A stretch of 64,000 nucleotides of DNA from Primulina eburnea (taxonomy: Eukaryota; Streptophyta; Magnoliopsida; Lamiales; Gesneriaceae), in assembly GCF_022965805.1 (NCBI RefSeq), contig NC_133117.1, forward strand, positions 13,602,183 through 13,666,182, read 5' to 3'. This document shows positions 31,640-44,031 of this stretch, one piece after another. The position numbers and the translations under genes are program-made. Positions within the stretch are counted from its first letter, which is position 1; each line of letters begins with the position of its first letter. The notes beneath the pieces were generated by a model. The model ran no database searches and was not told the DNA's origin. It was given only the letters and a program-made list of their open reading frames with translations.

Positions 31640-34235
31640 GTTCATCCATCATACTCATCTCGAATTTTTCCTCCATTAACTTGGCAAATTTCTCACATAA
31701 TTTGGGGTTAGTTGACCCAAATATAATATCATCAACATATATTTATACAAGTAAAATGTGGTCATTATTAGAAAATTTGAACAAGGACTTGTCAATTGAT
31801 CCAACAATAAAATCATGATCAGTTAAGAATATTGAGTGATTGATAAAACCTGGTGGTTGTTCAACATAAACTTCCTCTTGCAACTGACCATTCAGAAATG
31901 CACTTTTTACATCCATTTGGTAGACTTTAAAGTTCTTGAAAGATGCATAGGCGAAGAACATTCTGATTGCTTCCAGTCTTGCAACTAGTGCTACGTCTCA
32001 TCATAGTCAATTCCCTCTTCCTGCCTATATCCTTTTGCTACAAGTCTTGGTTTGTTGTGTGCAACTGACCCATCTTCATTCAATTTATTTTTGAATACCC
32101 ATTTTGTACCTATAATTGTTTTACAAACTGGTCTTGGAACTAAATTCCAAAAATTGTTATGGGTAAACTGATTTAGCTCCTCTTGCATTGCATTTATCAA
32201 GTTAGGATCAACAAGAGCTTCGTCAGTTTTCTTTGGTTCCAGTTGTGAGACAAAAGCAGAATGAATGAACAAATTAAGCATTTGATTTCTTGTTCTTACC
32301 GGATCAGATGTATTACCTATCACCAATTCTTGAGGATGTGATTTCTTCCATCTGAGTTCAGTATTTATTGCTTCTATATAAGAAACTTCTTCTGTTGGCA
32401 ACTGAATGTTTTCAGTTTCAGTTGGAGCTGTATCAGTTGATAACTGAATATCATTTGTTTGCTCCACCAACTAATTATCAGGGGTAGGTTCCTGTTCAAT
32501 TGATTGATCTAGTATTTCTGGTTCAGGGGTTTGAAGGATATTTCTATTGATATGATTTTCTTATTCAGTATCATCCTCCAAAATGATCTCTGTAAAATAA
32601 TCAACTAGCTCAACTGGATCAGTTGGCTTATCAATTAGCTCAGTTTCATAAAAAATAACATGAATAGATTCTTCAACATTTAAAGAGCTTTAATTAAAAA
32701 CTCTATATGCTTTGCTAACTGAAAATATCTAAGAAAAATTCCCTCAACAGATTTAGCATCAAAGGCTTTTAAATTGTTTTTACCATTATCAAGAATGAAA
32801 CATTTGCAGCCAAATATCTTTAAATAAGAAACCAAACTTTTTCTTCCATGCCAGATCTCATATGGTGTTTTCACATGATTCTTATTAATCATTGATCTGT
32901 TCTGAGTGTAACATGCAGTGTTACTGCTTCAGCCCAAAATATTTGAGAAATACCAGAATCAGCAAGCATTCTTCTAGCAGCTTCTTTAAGGGTCCGATTT
33001 TTTCTCTCAGCTACACCATTTTGCTGAGGTGTTTTAGCTGCTGAGAGATCATGCTTGATTCCAGTATTTTCTAAAAAGGTTGAAATATTTTGATTGATGA
33101 ATTCAGTCCCTCTGTCAGACCTTATTCGATCAATCCCAATTGATTTTTCATTTAAAATTCTTTTGAAGAGTTTAATCAGTTGTTCACCAGTTTGGTCTTT
33201 TGATTTAAGAAAAATTACCCAAGTAAATCTTTAAAAGTCATCCACAAATACTAGGGTGTATTTCATTCCCCCTAAAATCACGACTGATATGGGACCAAAA
33301 AGATCCATGTGCAATAGTTCTAAGCATCGAAAAGATGATTTACAACCTCAGTTTTTGAATGAAGATCTTACTTGTTTTCCAAACTGAAATGCTGAAAAAA
33401 TTGTCTTTTGAAAAATCTATTTTGGGCAAACCAGTTACAAGATCATGGTTACTCAGATAGGCAATTGATTTAATGTTTAAGTGGTACAATCTCTTATGCC
33501 ATAACCAGTTTTTAGAAGATTTGGAAGCAATAAAGCAGACTGGTGCATAAGGTTGTTCAGTCCAACTAACTTTGTAAGCATTACCACAATGATTTCCAGT
33601 TAGGATTACCTCATCAGTTGAGTCTCTAAACGAACACGTGTATCTGTCAAACTGAACTGAGAAACTATTGTCGCATAACTGAATGATGTTTATCAAGTCA
33701 TACTTCAAATTCTCTACTAGAAAAACCTCTTTAATTGTAAAGTTACTTTGGATAAGCTTACCCGTACCCACAGTTTTACCTTTGCAATGTCTCCAAAACT
33801 GATGTTTGGTCCAGTATATTTGATCAGTTGAGATAGCAAATTTGCATCTCCTGTCATATGTCGTGAACAACCATTGTCTAGATACTAAGTTGACTCCTTG
33901 CTTGTTCATGTTACCTGCAATCACACACAGTATATAACTTTGGTACCCATATTCATTTGGGTCCTAAACTGATTAGTCCTTTAGGAACCCAGACTTGAAT
34001 CAGTCTAACTGATTTCCCAGTTATTGTGTTCCAAATGGCTTTTCTCGAATTTTTGGCAATATTTGTGTGATGTGAGGATGAAACAGTATGATTTGTATCC
34101 TTTTTCATCTGGATATTCTTTTGATATCGTTTCTGAACTGGCTTACAGTTGTAGTAATTGTAATAGCCATTCCGTGAGTACTGATTTTTGTGACTGGACC
34201 GGAGCGTTTAGACGACCAGTTTTTGCCTTTGTTCT
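31640..34235 (-). pseudogene. Protease, integrase and partial RT of copia I/E
   Basis: In reading order, protease appears as DNGCSRHMTGD near 33870 (the catalytic DSG reads DNG). The GAG-pre-integrase segment NWLWHKRLYHLNIKSIAYLS lies near 33470-33510. Integrase pieces lie from 33340 to 32680. Reverse transcriptase (32470-31991) ends [21 protein letters not shown] frameshifted continuation at 31961-31743 reads [20 protein letters not shown], and YVDDIIF lies near 31730. Several frameshifts and stops separate the pieces, so it is dead. Confidence 0.85.
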
Positions 34236-36179
34236 TGTTAGAGTAGGTTCCCGTCGAGCCAAGTGTTGACAGAGTGTTCACAATGAAACACTATGTATAA
34301 ACAATCTTTATTTTAATAATTTTTGAAATTATTGTTTTGGCACATCTTTATCTCTATACCCATGCTAGTTGCATAGATCAAGTTCTTGAATATATAAATA
34401 GTAGAAAGAATATGAGATGCTCATATGATGAGTATCATGAAACTCATATTTGAAATACTGTATATTCTAAACAGTTCCTAGTCGATTCAGCCGCCGCTAA
34501 GAAGGAAATAGGCCGCCCGAGTTTGAGACTAGTATCTGCGATCTGAGTACCATGTTTCATTGGTAGGTGCTCCTGGTAGAGTGCACTGAACAACCATCCA
34601 TATAGGACTTTCCAAGTGGTTCTCACATATCGAGTAGATACGTCCTAGTTTATGATTGTACACCATTAGTCCTTATGACTCGGGACAACATTGAGACTCT
34701 ATGTGCTAGCATTTCACTTTTACTTGTTTACCGACTCTCATGGGGTCATCATGTGGCAAGGTTGGGTATTTTGTCGTAATATAGGAGTCGATGCATTGTA
34801 TTCAAGGATTCATTCCTTACCTTCGAGTATGGATATCCTATGTGATCTCATCTATATGTAGTATGTGTATGGTGGTAATTATGAAAGAGGTTTCATAGAT
34901 TACACGATCGATGCAACTACAACATGACACATAGTATCTATTCTTTGACAGCTCTCGATATACCAATAGTTGTCGAATCGGTCGGGGTATATGAGTTGAA
35001 GGGACCGTACTGTACGCTAATCATAATTGAATGGTTCATGCAGGCACTATCATTTGATACCTAGAGAATCATGTAAGCAATGATGCTAGGCGTTTAACAT
35101 GATTGGTTGGGTACTATCAGACTTGAGTTCTGACGTTCTTATTATCAAGGAGTTGATAACTAAGAATCGAGCAATTGGGGTATGCTCATATAAGGACATG
35201 TTTAGTCCTGAATCACATGAAGATGTGAACCCACATCAAGTTGTATCAATGAACTATTGAGGGCCACACAAGTGTTAACTTTCTAGATCCCGTTGAGAAG
35301 TAAAAAATCTTTCAATGTGTTGAACGGCTTATAAAGGAGTTTATAAGCGCAAAGAAAAATAGAAGTATGACTTCTATAAGGAGAATGTAACTTTTAATTT
35401 ATAAAAGTGTTCCTAAATTTAAAGTTGACCAAATAAATACTGTATTTGAAAATTGTGATTTTCATAAACATTATTATGGACTAAATTAAATTAATTCAAG
35501 TGTTGAATTAATTAAATATCATCGGCCCTTGTAGAGCCCAATTAGAGATAATTATTAAACTAACGGGCTTGAGTAAAATCAAGTAAAGTTTAAATGGATT
35601 TGAGACATTTGAATAAAAAGTTCATGGGCCTTGTAATTGGTACAAGCCCATGTAGAAAGCATGCAATGGAGGTGAAGGGTTGGAGACAACTTTTTCAATA
35701 TCCAAGGCATGGCATGCACATGCTTACTTTTTACTTTTTCAAGCACCAATAAAATTTCTCCCCCTTCACTCCAAAAAACAATATGACCGAAATCCCTTCA
35801 TCATTCTATCCTCATTTTTGCTTCTTCAATTTTTGAATATTTCACTCTTTTCTCAAAGAAAAATCCTCTAATTTTTCTAGTGCGAAATTAGATGGGATCT
35901 TCCTTGTTGGTGGTGGGATTAATTTTTAGCAAGGTGTGTTCTTGGAAGCTTGAAGATTAGTCTTGCCATTGAAGAGCTTAGTTGTTTGACAACTAAGTTG
36001 GAGCCATCATCAATCTTTTAAGATTGATAGGTATATTTTCTAAAACACTTTATGAATTCCATTTTGTGTTTTATTGTATTTGCTACACACTATAGTGTTT
36101 AGGGTGCTCGATTTCTTGCTTGAAAATAATTTTTGAAACTTCCGTTGCGCAAGCAAACACCTTAAACGATCCCCCTTCA
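34236..36179 (+). repeat. 5' LTR of copia-2
   Basis: It starts TGTTAGAGTAGG and ends CCCCCTTCA, 1944 bp. Its partner is split around gypsy K. A 63-codon frame at 35680-35871 (METTFSISKAWHAHAYFLLF) is also open in the partner at 51493-51684. I regard it as probably incidental. Confidence 0.9.
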
Positions 36180-36180
36180 A

Positions 36181-36195
36181 GTGGTATCCTGAGCT
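36181..36195 (+). other. Primer-binding site of copia-2
   Basis: GTGGTATCCTGAGCT differs by one base from the match to initiator-Met tRNA (TGGTATCAGAGC). It follows the LTR end directly. Confidence 0.8.
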
Positions 36196-37812
36196 ATGGT
36201 TACTATTTTGGGTAGCATATACATGATATTATATTTAAGTCAATTTCTAACTGCATGAGACAATCAAAACGACAAATCAAGGCCGTTTTTTGGGCGATTT
36301 ATGGGGAGCAAGTTGCTGCCCATTTCAAGCAGGCTACTGAAATGGGAAGCGTGAAAAGCCCCTTTAATTTTTACAAAAAAAAAATTGGGTGTGCATGTTT
36401 GCCGGAATCCAGCGACGTCGATGACGACTAGGGTTTCCAAAAGTGTTTTAGAATATCAAAGTGTCATGGGCCTTGAGTTGTTGGACCATTTGATGGTTGA
36501 CATATTTTGTGAAATTTAAATGAGACAAAATGTTTTTGGTGAAAAATGAATTTTTGGGCCCTTAAGTTTAAATTTACAAAAGTTATACATATTTTCTCAT
36601 AAAATAAATAATTGAAGTTGGACTTCAATTATTTATAGTAAATTGTGATTATAAGAAATTCGGTTATAACTAAATTAATTAGAAAGTAGACAAAAGAGTT
36701 TGTATACTTTGTTAATTTATTTTATAATCTTGACGGTTAGTGATTGGATCAAGATATATAATATTGGATCAATTGATTATTGTGATAATTAATTGATAGT
36801 GTATGATATGTGATATTATGCATGAAGGATGATCAAAAGCCCAAGCCCAATTTGCTAGGTGTATGCTAGGATATTTTGTGCTGAATAATTGTAATAATTA
36901 TCAATTTATAAAGTGAGATTAGTTTATGGTCCGTTCCCACCCCATGAGATGTATCCCTATTTGCCATGAATATTTATTTGTCAATATTATTATAGTGGAA
37001 GATCAAGATTGGAAGATGGTGGCTTTGATGATTATGAAGATTGAAGACATGTAAATATAAGAGGCTTGTGTAATAGTGGCATTTTCATCCCATGCATTTC
37101 ACTAGGATTGGACCTAGGCCCGTGCTTAGCTCAGGGTCATTAGTTTTGGGACGATGGATCATCCTTGTTTTGTTTACTATTTATAATATATGCATGATAT
37201 GTTATAAATAATGAGTATGTGTGTTATTATTATGATAATAACAAAGTTGCATTAATCCGACAAACATACGATCAAACATGGCGAGCTTTTAAATAAAATT
37301 AATGATGAGACCTTTCCAAATTAAAAACCCTCATTTTGAATAAGATTCAAAATTAATATCAAGCCCTAAAAGAGGAATTATAATGGTGTTTATAATTTCC
37401 ATGTCTTCCATCGATAATTGGTGCATGATGAACGCTACCCGTGCTCGGGGCTCGGCTCATATTATTGGGGAGCCTTGAACACTGGAAAGATGTGACATCC
37501 ATTGACATAATGATGTGAACTACGTGGAACTCCCATGATTTCGGCTCATATTATTGAGGGAACTCATGACGACCTTCCATTAAGGTTCAACATCGATGGA
37601 TAATGGCTTGACACATAAAGATGAACGACGTCATATTATTGGGTCCTAATAAAACGCGAGACAAAAGTTTACGTAAAGGTTTGCATGTTGATGAAATTAG
37701 AAACTACCTTTTAGGAATTATGATTGGCTGATATTATTCGAGATCATGATTTGCTAATTGGACCTTACGTACTTACTGAGGAAAGTAGTTTCTCGTTTTC
37801 ACTACCCTTGAG
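36196..37812 (+). other. Long noncoding leader of copia-2 in place of gag N-terminus
   Basis: There are 1.6 kb without an open frame between the primer site and the first recognisable gag codons (TTLEELVNMIVTFEA at 37801-37845). A copia gag N-terminal domain of about 200 residues is expected here but I cannot find it in any frame. Near its end a motif around CATATTATTG recurs at about 37458, 37557, 37631 and 37729, roughly every 75-100 bp, twice preceded by CGGCT. The function is unknown. Confidence 0.6.
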
Positions 37813-40800
37813 GAGTTGGTGAATATGATTGTGACGTTTGAAGCCACCATCAAGAAAGAGAATTCGGTTCTTTATGTGGGCTCTTCATTTGGTACGAAGA
37901 CTGGTCCACTTGGGAAGGGAAAGAATCGTTCTTTCAAACGTCCCAAGAAGAACGTGCCCTTGAAGATGCAAGCTCCAAATCCCGTTGTGGCTGCCACACC
38001 AGTAAAGGCTGACAAGAGTGCTGATGTTTGTCATCATTGCAAGAAGCCTGGACATTGGAGGCATAACTGCAGAGAATATCTTGTCCAGAAGGGTTCTGGA
38101 AATGGTATGTTCTATATTAAAGTAAACATTTCAATTAACTCTACTTCTTGGGTATTGGATACCGGCTGTGGCTCGCATCTCTGTAATGATTTACAGGTGA
38201 TGGGAAGAAGTATGAGGCTTAGGAAAGGTGAGACCTTCTTGAGGATGGGCAATGGAGCAAGAGTTGCTGCCAAGGCCGTAGGAGATGTTTACTTGCTTTT
38301 GAAAAAATGATTTTTAATTTTAAGATATGTTTTGTTTGTAACTGATTTGATGAAAAACATTTTTTCCATTTCTATGCTCGATAAAGATGGATATTCTTAT
38401 TTATTTAGCAAAGGTGTTTGCAACATTTACAAGAATGAATGTTTGATTGGTACTGGAGAACTTGAAAACGATCTCTATAACTTAAAATGGAAAGATATTT
38501 CACTAAACAATGTCCAAGAAATAACAACAACAAACAAGCGAAAGCACGATACTCTTAATACGGAACAATTATGGCATGCTAGATTAAGATATATTTCCTT
38601 AAGAAGGATGAACAAGCTAGTGGGAGTGGGCATGTTTGATATGTCTGATATTAATTCTCTCCCAACATGTGAATCATGTCTAAAAGGAAAGATGACCAAA
38701 ATTCCCTTTAAGGGACATGTGGAGCGAGCCAAAGAATTATTGGATTTGATCCATACCGATATGTGCGGTCCGCTTAGCATCACTACTAAGCATGGACATG
38801 CCTACTTCATCACCTTACCGATGACTTTTCGAGGTATGGGTATGTGTATTTGATGAAAACAAGTCTGAAGCCTTTGAAAGGTTCAAAAATTCAGAAGTGA
38901 AGTAGATAAACAGTTGAGACGAAGCATCAACTCACTTCGATCGGATCGAGGTGGTGAGTAGTTGAGTGCTGAGTTCCAAGAGTATCTTAGGGAGAATGTG
39001 ATTCTCTCGCAGTGGACTCCGCCTGCTACATCACAGTTGAATGGTGTTTCGGAGCGTCGTAATCGAACTTTGATGGACATGGTTCGGTCTATGATGGGGT
39101 TCACGTAGTTGCCGCCATACTTTTGGGGATATGCGTTGGAGACAACGACACTGTTGTTCAACAATGTCCATTCAAAGGCAGTTGATAAGACACCATATGA
39201 GACATGGATGGGTAAGCCTCTCAAATATTCTTATCTTAGAATATGGGGATGCCCTGCTTATCTGAAGCAGTCAGTGGGAGATAAATTGGATAGTAGATCC
39301 ATTTTATGTTACTTTGTGGGATATCCAAGGAATTCAGTTGGATACTATTTCTATCATCCTCAAAAAACAAAGGTGTTTGCTTCTAGGAATGCAACCTTTT
39401 TGGGAAAAGAATTTCTATTGGATAGAAAAAGGGAGAAGATAGAACTCGAAGATGTTCGAGAGACAGCCACAATTGAAGAACCTACACCCGAAGAGCCAAG
39501 AGAGGAGATACAAGCTCCTAGAAGATCCGAGAGAGTCTCGAGACCACCTATGAGGTACGGTCTGCTTCTTGAAGAGGGCCATGATGAGCCTAACCATGGA
39601 TGTGATCCAAGGACTTTCAAGGAAGCATTATCTAATGATGCTGATTAATCCAAGTGGCTTGAAGCAATGGAATCTGAGATGAATTTCATGTATTCGAACC
39701 AAGTGTGGAATCTCGTGGATCCACATGAGGGAACAGTTCCCATATGGTGTAAATGGATTTAAGAGAAAACTTGGGGCGGATGGGAAGGTATGGACTTTCA
39801 AGGCGCGATTGGTGGCAAAAGGATATACACAAAGACAAAAGAGTTGACTTTGAAGAAACGTTTTCTCCAGTTACAATGTTCAAGTCTATAAGGATATTAC
39901 TAGCCATAGCTGCATGGTATGACTATGAGATATGGCAGATGGATGTGAAGACAGCCTTTCTTAATGGGGATATTAAGGAAGAGATTTACATGTCTCAACC
40001 TGAAGGGTTTACATCTATCGGAAGTGAGCATATGGTATGCAAACTTCAGAGATCTATTTATGGTCTAAAACATGCATCTAGGAGTTGGAACTTTAGATTC
40101 GATAGTACAATCAAAGAGTTTTGTTTTACTAAGAATCCTGATGAACCCTGTTTGTATAAGAAGGTCAGTGAGAGTGCTGTGACATTCCTGGTGCTTTATG
40201 TTGAAGACATTCTACTCATTGGAAATGATGTAGGAATGTTGCAATAAACCAAAATATGGTTAGCGAGTAAATTCTCGATGCAGGACTTGGGTGAAACATC
40301 TTTTGTATTGGGAATACAGATCTATAGAGATAGATCGAGAAGATTGCTTGGTCTCACCCAGTCCACATACATTGATACCATCGTGAAGCGGTTCTCTATC
40401 GATGAGTCCAAGAGAGGACATCTACCAATGTGTCATGACGTGTCCCTATCCAAGTTTTTGTCTCCCAAGACCGTTGCAGAGATAACGGCGATGACAAAAA
40501 TTCCTTGTGTATCTGCAATTGGTAGAATCATGTATGGGATGATATCTACACGTCCTGACGTGGCTTTCACACTAAGTATAGTGAGTAGATATCAATCGAA
40601 CCCTGGTCTTTTACACTGGAAAGCTGTGAAAGAAATCCTCAAGTATTTGAGAAGGACCAATAAGTTGTTCTTGGCCTATGGGGATGGAGAACTGAAATTG
40701 GAAGGCTATACCGACTCTAGTTTCCAAAGCGATATCGATGACTCGAAGTCAACCTCTGGATTCATATTCATGCTCAATGGTGCTGCTGTCTCTTGGAAGA

Positions 40801-41183
40801 GTTCCAAGCAAGACAGTACTGCGGATTCCACCACTAAGGCCGAATACATTGTTATATCAGCTGCAGCAAAGGAGGCTGTTTGGATAAGGAATTTCGTCCA
40901 AGAGTTGGACGTCAATCCTAATGGAGTTGCTCATGTCCCGGTGTTTTGTGACAACACGGGAGCTATAGCTCAAGCAGAGGAGCCAAGGTCTCATCAGAAA
41001 TCCAAACACGTATTGAGAAAGTACCACATCCTACGAGAGATAGTGAAAACAGGAGAAATGTCGATTGACAAAGTCGGCTCCGCAGTTAATGTTGCTGATC
41101 CACTAACTAAGCCTTTACCTGGATCATTGATCGAGAAGCATCGCGAATCAATGGGTTTGAAGCATATGGGTAGTTGGCTCTAG
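37813..41183 (+). pseudogene. Copia-2 gag-pol, broken by frameshifts and stops
   Basis: In order: a gag tail with zinc knuckle CHHCKKPGHWRHNC (38029-38070), protease WVLDTGCGSHLC (near 38149), GAG-pre-integrase LWHARLRYISLRRMN (near 38569) and integrase DLIHTDMCGPLS (near 38746). The integrase continues past a frameshift near 38830 and several stops. RT includes IWQMDVKTAFLNGDIKEEIY (near 39931), and the active site reads YVED instead of YVDD (near 40199). RNase H includes GYTDSSFQSDIDDSKSTSGF (near 40703) and the natural end is MGLKHMGSWL (41181). Further breaks include a TAG near 39106, a TAA near 39645, frameshifts near 39760 and a TAA near 40245. No full product is possible. Confidence 0.92.
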
Positions 41184-41185
41184 TG

Positions 41186-41196
41186 CAAGTGGGATT
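41186..41196 (+). other. Polypurine tract of copia-2
   Basis: CAAGTGGGATT lies directly before the 3' LTR start TGTTAGAG, just after the pol stop codon. Confidence 0.75.
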
Positions 41197-42551
41197 TGTT
41201 AGAGTAGGTGCCCGTCGAGCCAAGTGTTGGCCGAGTTTTCACAATGAAACTCTATGTATAAAAAATAGTTATTTTAATAATAATTGAAATTATTGTTTTG
41301 GCATATCTTTATCTATATACACATGCTAGTTTCATAGATAAAGTCCTTGAATATACAAATAGTAGAAAGAATATGAGATGCTCATATGATGAGTATCATG
41401 AAACTCATATTTGGAATACCATATATTCTAAACAGTTCCTAGTCGATTCAGCCGTCGCTAAGAAGGATATAGGCCGCTCGTGTTTGAGACTGGTATCGGC
41501 GATGTGATTACCGTGTTTCATTGGTAGGGGACATTGTGATGTCCGAACATGCAGATAGGTGCTCCTGGTAGAGTGCACTGAACAACCCTCCATATAAGAA
41601 TTTCCAAGTGGTTCTCACTTATCGAGTGGAAACGTCCTAGTTTATGGTTGTACACCATTAGTCCTTATGACCCGGGACAACATTAATACTCTATGTGCTA
41701 GCATTGCACTTTGACTTGTTTACCGACTCTCATGGGGTCATCAGGTGGCAAGGTTGGGTGTTTTGTTGAAACATATAGGAGTAGATGCATTGTATTCATG
41801 GAAGCACCGCTTACCTTCGGGTATGGATATCCTATGTGATCGCATGTATATGTAGTATGAAATCTCTTATCAGAGTATGGTGGTAATTATGAAAGGGGTT
41901 TCATAGATTACACCTGTGGGGACCCGGACGCTAATCAAGTTCTTAATCGTCATTGGGACTAATTAATCAATTATAAAAAGGGTCTAAATTTTTTTCTTTT
42001 TAAATGCGGAACGTAGTGAAATCAAACTAATATACATATCAGTATAAAATACAATACAAATCCTGTACTGCATGCATTCAAACTAAACTAAGGTTTAACA
42101 ACTAATATCAAGTGTTCAACCCTACTATATATCATAATCCAAGTCCGGAGCCTCCACTCTAATCACGATCTCTCCTCATCTCCTGGACCCTGAACCTGTC
42201 CCACCTGTTGTCATGTACACATACAGACAAGACAACAGCAGGATAACTCCGGTGAGAATACAATCCCAGTATAAATCAACGAACATGCAGTCATATATTC
42301 AATACAAAGCATGAAACAGATAACAGTAATACATATCAAAATCAGAAATGTAAACAATATCAATCTATCGACAATACTCGTGACTCCACGATTCAGACTA
42401 GACTCAATCCTATCCTAGGGATCCCGGTGTCCAGATGTGGCATTCCTATATCGAATAACAGTAATAGAAAAGACTCCAGTTCTATCCAAGTCGATATAAC
42501 CAAACATCCAGTGTCCAGACGCATCCGTCATAGACTATGGTCTATCGCCAT

Positions 42552-42616
42552 ATCTTGTGACATCGTGCAATGTACCCGTGGTTACCTGCCACTATCAGGT
42601 ACTTCTGTCACAAGAT
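42552..42616 (-). promoter_or_regulatory. 65-bp leader hairpin, K 3' LTR copy
   Basis: The outer arms ATCTTGTGACA/TGTCACAAGAT pair perfectly. The middle arms GTACC/GGTAC carry the compensatory change relative to A1 and H, and the inner arms pair as GTGG/CCAC. Confidence 0.75.
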
Positions 42617-43333
42617 CACTCGTCTAATGCATGCTCCTATAACTCCATAGAACAAGCATTTCAATCAAATCATTAAACAAAATGATAAACAAATAATAAG
42701 TATGTGAATTAGGGAAACTCAAGTACATCCTACTTGAGTCGATGTCCCAATACACATTGACTTATACCTTTCTTTTGTAGTTTCGGTCTGGAATCCAAAC
42801 TCTGTCAATCCCTCAATCTAGCACTGGCAATATCAATGATATCATATCAATATACCGTTCAAGTCAATACTAATCTGATCAATCATTCAATTTAACGGTA
42901 TAATCGCGCAATCCCGATATTCCAGTCAATATAACATAACCAGACATCAATTACAAATCATAACTCATATCCTGATATAATCTGTACTTCATTCATATTC
43001 CAATTCTGTCCAATTTCCAATCCACAACCTCATAAAATCATAATAATACCATAATCAATCCGTTTTTCAGTCTGACTTCAATTCTACGATGTTTAACATG
43101 TCAAGATCATATATGAATTCCATTCAATTCTGACAATATCATAATTTCAAAACATGTCAAAACGTAGTAAAACTTACATCCAGTTGTAGCCTGCGTTGAC
43201 AGGAACTCAGTACTGAAGTCGGATTTAAAATCAGACGGACGGATTTTGCACAAAAGGCGTAAGGATTTTCTATAATCTCACAGAGACTCTTCTCGACTCT
43301 TTTCTCGGAATAATGAAGGAAAACGAAGCTTGT

Positions 43334-43336
<3 letters not shown>

Positions 43337-43405
<69 letters not shown>
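43337..43405 (-). promoter_or_regulatory. (TA)n TATA tract, K 3' LTR copy
   Basis: About 34 TA units lie downstream (in coding orientation) of the palindrome array and upstream of the purine-rich R region. The 5' LTR copy at 50197-50212 has about eight units. Confidence 0.8.
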
Positions 43406-43406
<1 letters not shown>

Positions 43407-43455
43407 TGCAGTCTCGCATGTAAAGCAAATGGCCGATTCTCCATGCAACACGTCT

Positions 43456-43799
43456 CGCGCATATGCGCGACATTACCCGCGCATATGCGCGAGACCTACT
43501 GGTCTCCGCCCCAAATTCTCGGCAGCTCGCGCATATGCGCGACTCATTTTCGCGCATATGCGCGAAGCCCTCTGGACCTCCCGCGCATGTGCGCGCCTAC
43601 ACATCGCGCATGTGCGCCGACCTCTCTGGATGTCTCGCGCATGTGCGCGCACCCAAGTCTCGCATGTGCGCCCAACATTCTGTCTCGGCAACTTTGCTAC
43701 TGGCCTCCTCGCGCATATGCGCGCCATCACTCGGCGCATATGCGCGAAGTCTTCTGTCCACTCCGCGCATGTGCGCGCATTCGGTCGCGCATGTGCGTG
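43456..43799. repeat. Paired palindrome array, K 3' LTR copy
   Basis: Twelve near-palindromes (CGCGCATATGCGCG or CGCGCATGTGCGCG) form six pairs starting at 43456/43478, 43528/43551, 43582/43605, 43636/43659, 43710/43733 and 43764/43786. Partners are 22-23 bp apart; pairs begin 72, 54, 54, 74 and 54 bp apart. The nearest unit is 50 bp from the TA tract. Frames across it are spurious. Confidence 0.92.
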
Positions 43800-43931
43800 A
43801 AGGCTACTGTACTTGCACTTATATCTTTTCATATGCAATTTTATTTTGTGTCCCGATTAATCCATTCATAATCGTATCAAATTATAAATCAATAATTACA
43901 GATTATTAGGATTAAATTTCCGGGCATTACA

Positions 43932-43946
43932 TTTCTCTCCCCCTAA
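43932..43946 (-). other. Polypurine tract of K
   Basis: The minus strand reads TTAGGGGGAGAGAAA directly before the LTR start TGTAATGCCC. Confidence 0.85.
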
Positions 43947-44031
43947 GATACGATTTCGTCCTCGGAATCACAGGCATTTTATTCGTATTAACAAGGAGGA
44001 TATATACAAGAATTGTATAAGAAAATTTACA

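Larger units (their letters stand above)
41915..43931 (-). repeat. 3' LTR of K
   Basis: A 2017-bp LTR, 72 bp longer than its partner. The extra length is a longer TA tract (about 69 against 16 bp) partly offset by small indels, plus one extra palindrome unit. It carries the hairpin at 42552-42616 and the U5 arms TGTTGTC/GACAACA at 42206-42212 and 42231-42237. Confidence 0.95.

Noticed and set aside
38475..38783. Antisense frames over copia and gypsy pol (also 39360-39620, 45699-45945, 61376-61895)
   Set aside because: They are shadows of pol coding sequence on the other strand without their own motifs.
43456..43799. CRISPR-like array of short repeats and spacers
   Set aside because: The units are palindromes in pairs inside a plant LTR, spacers are not uniform or foreign-looking, there are no cas genes, and the two LTR copies share the same spacers.
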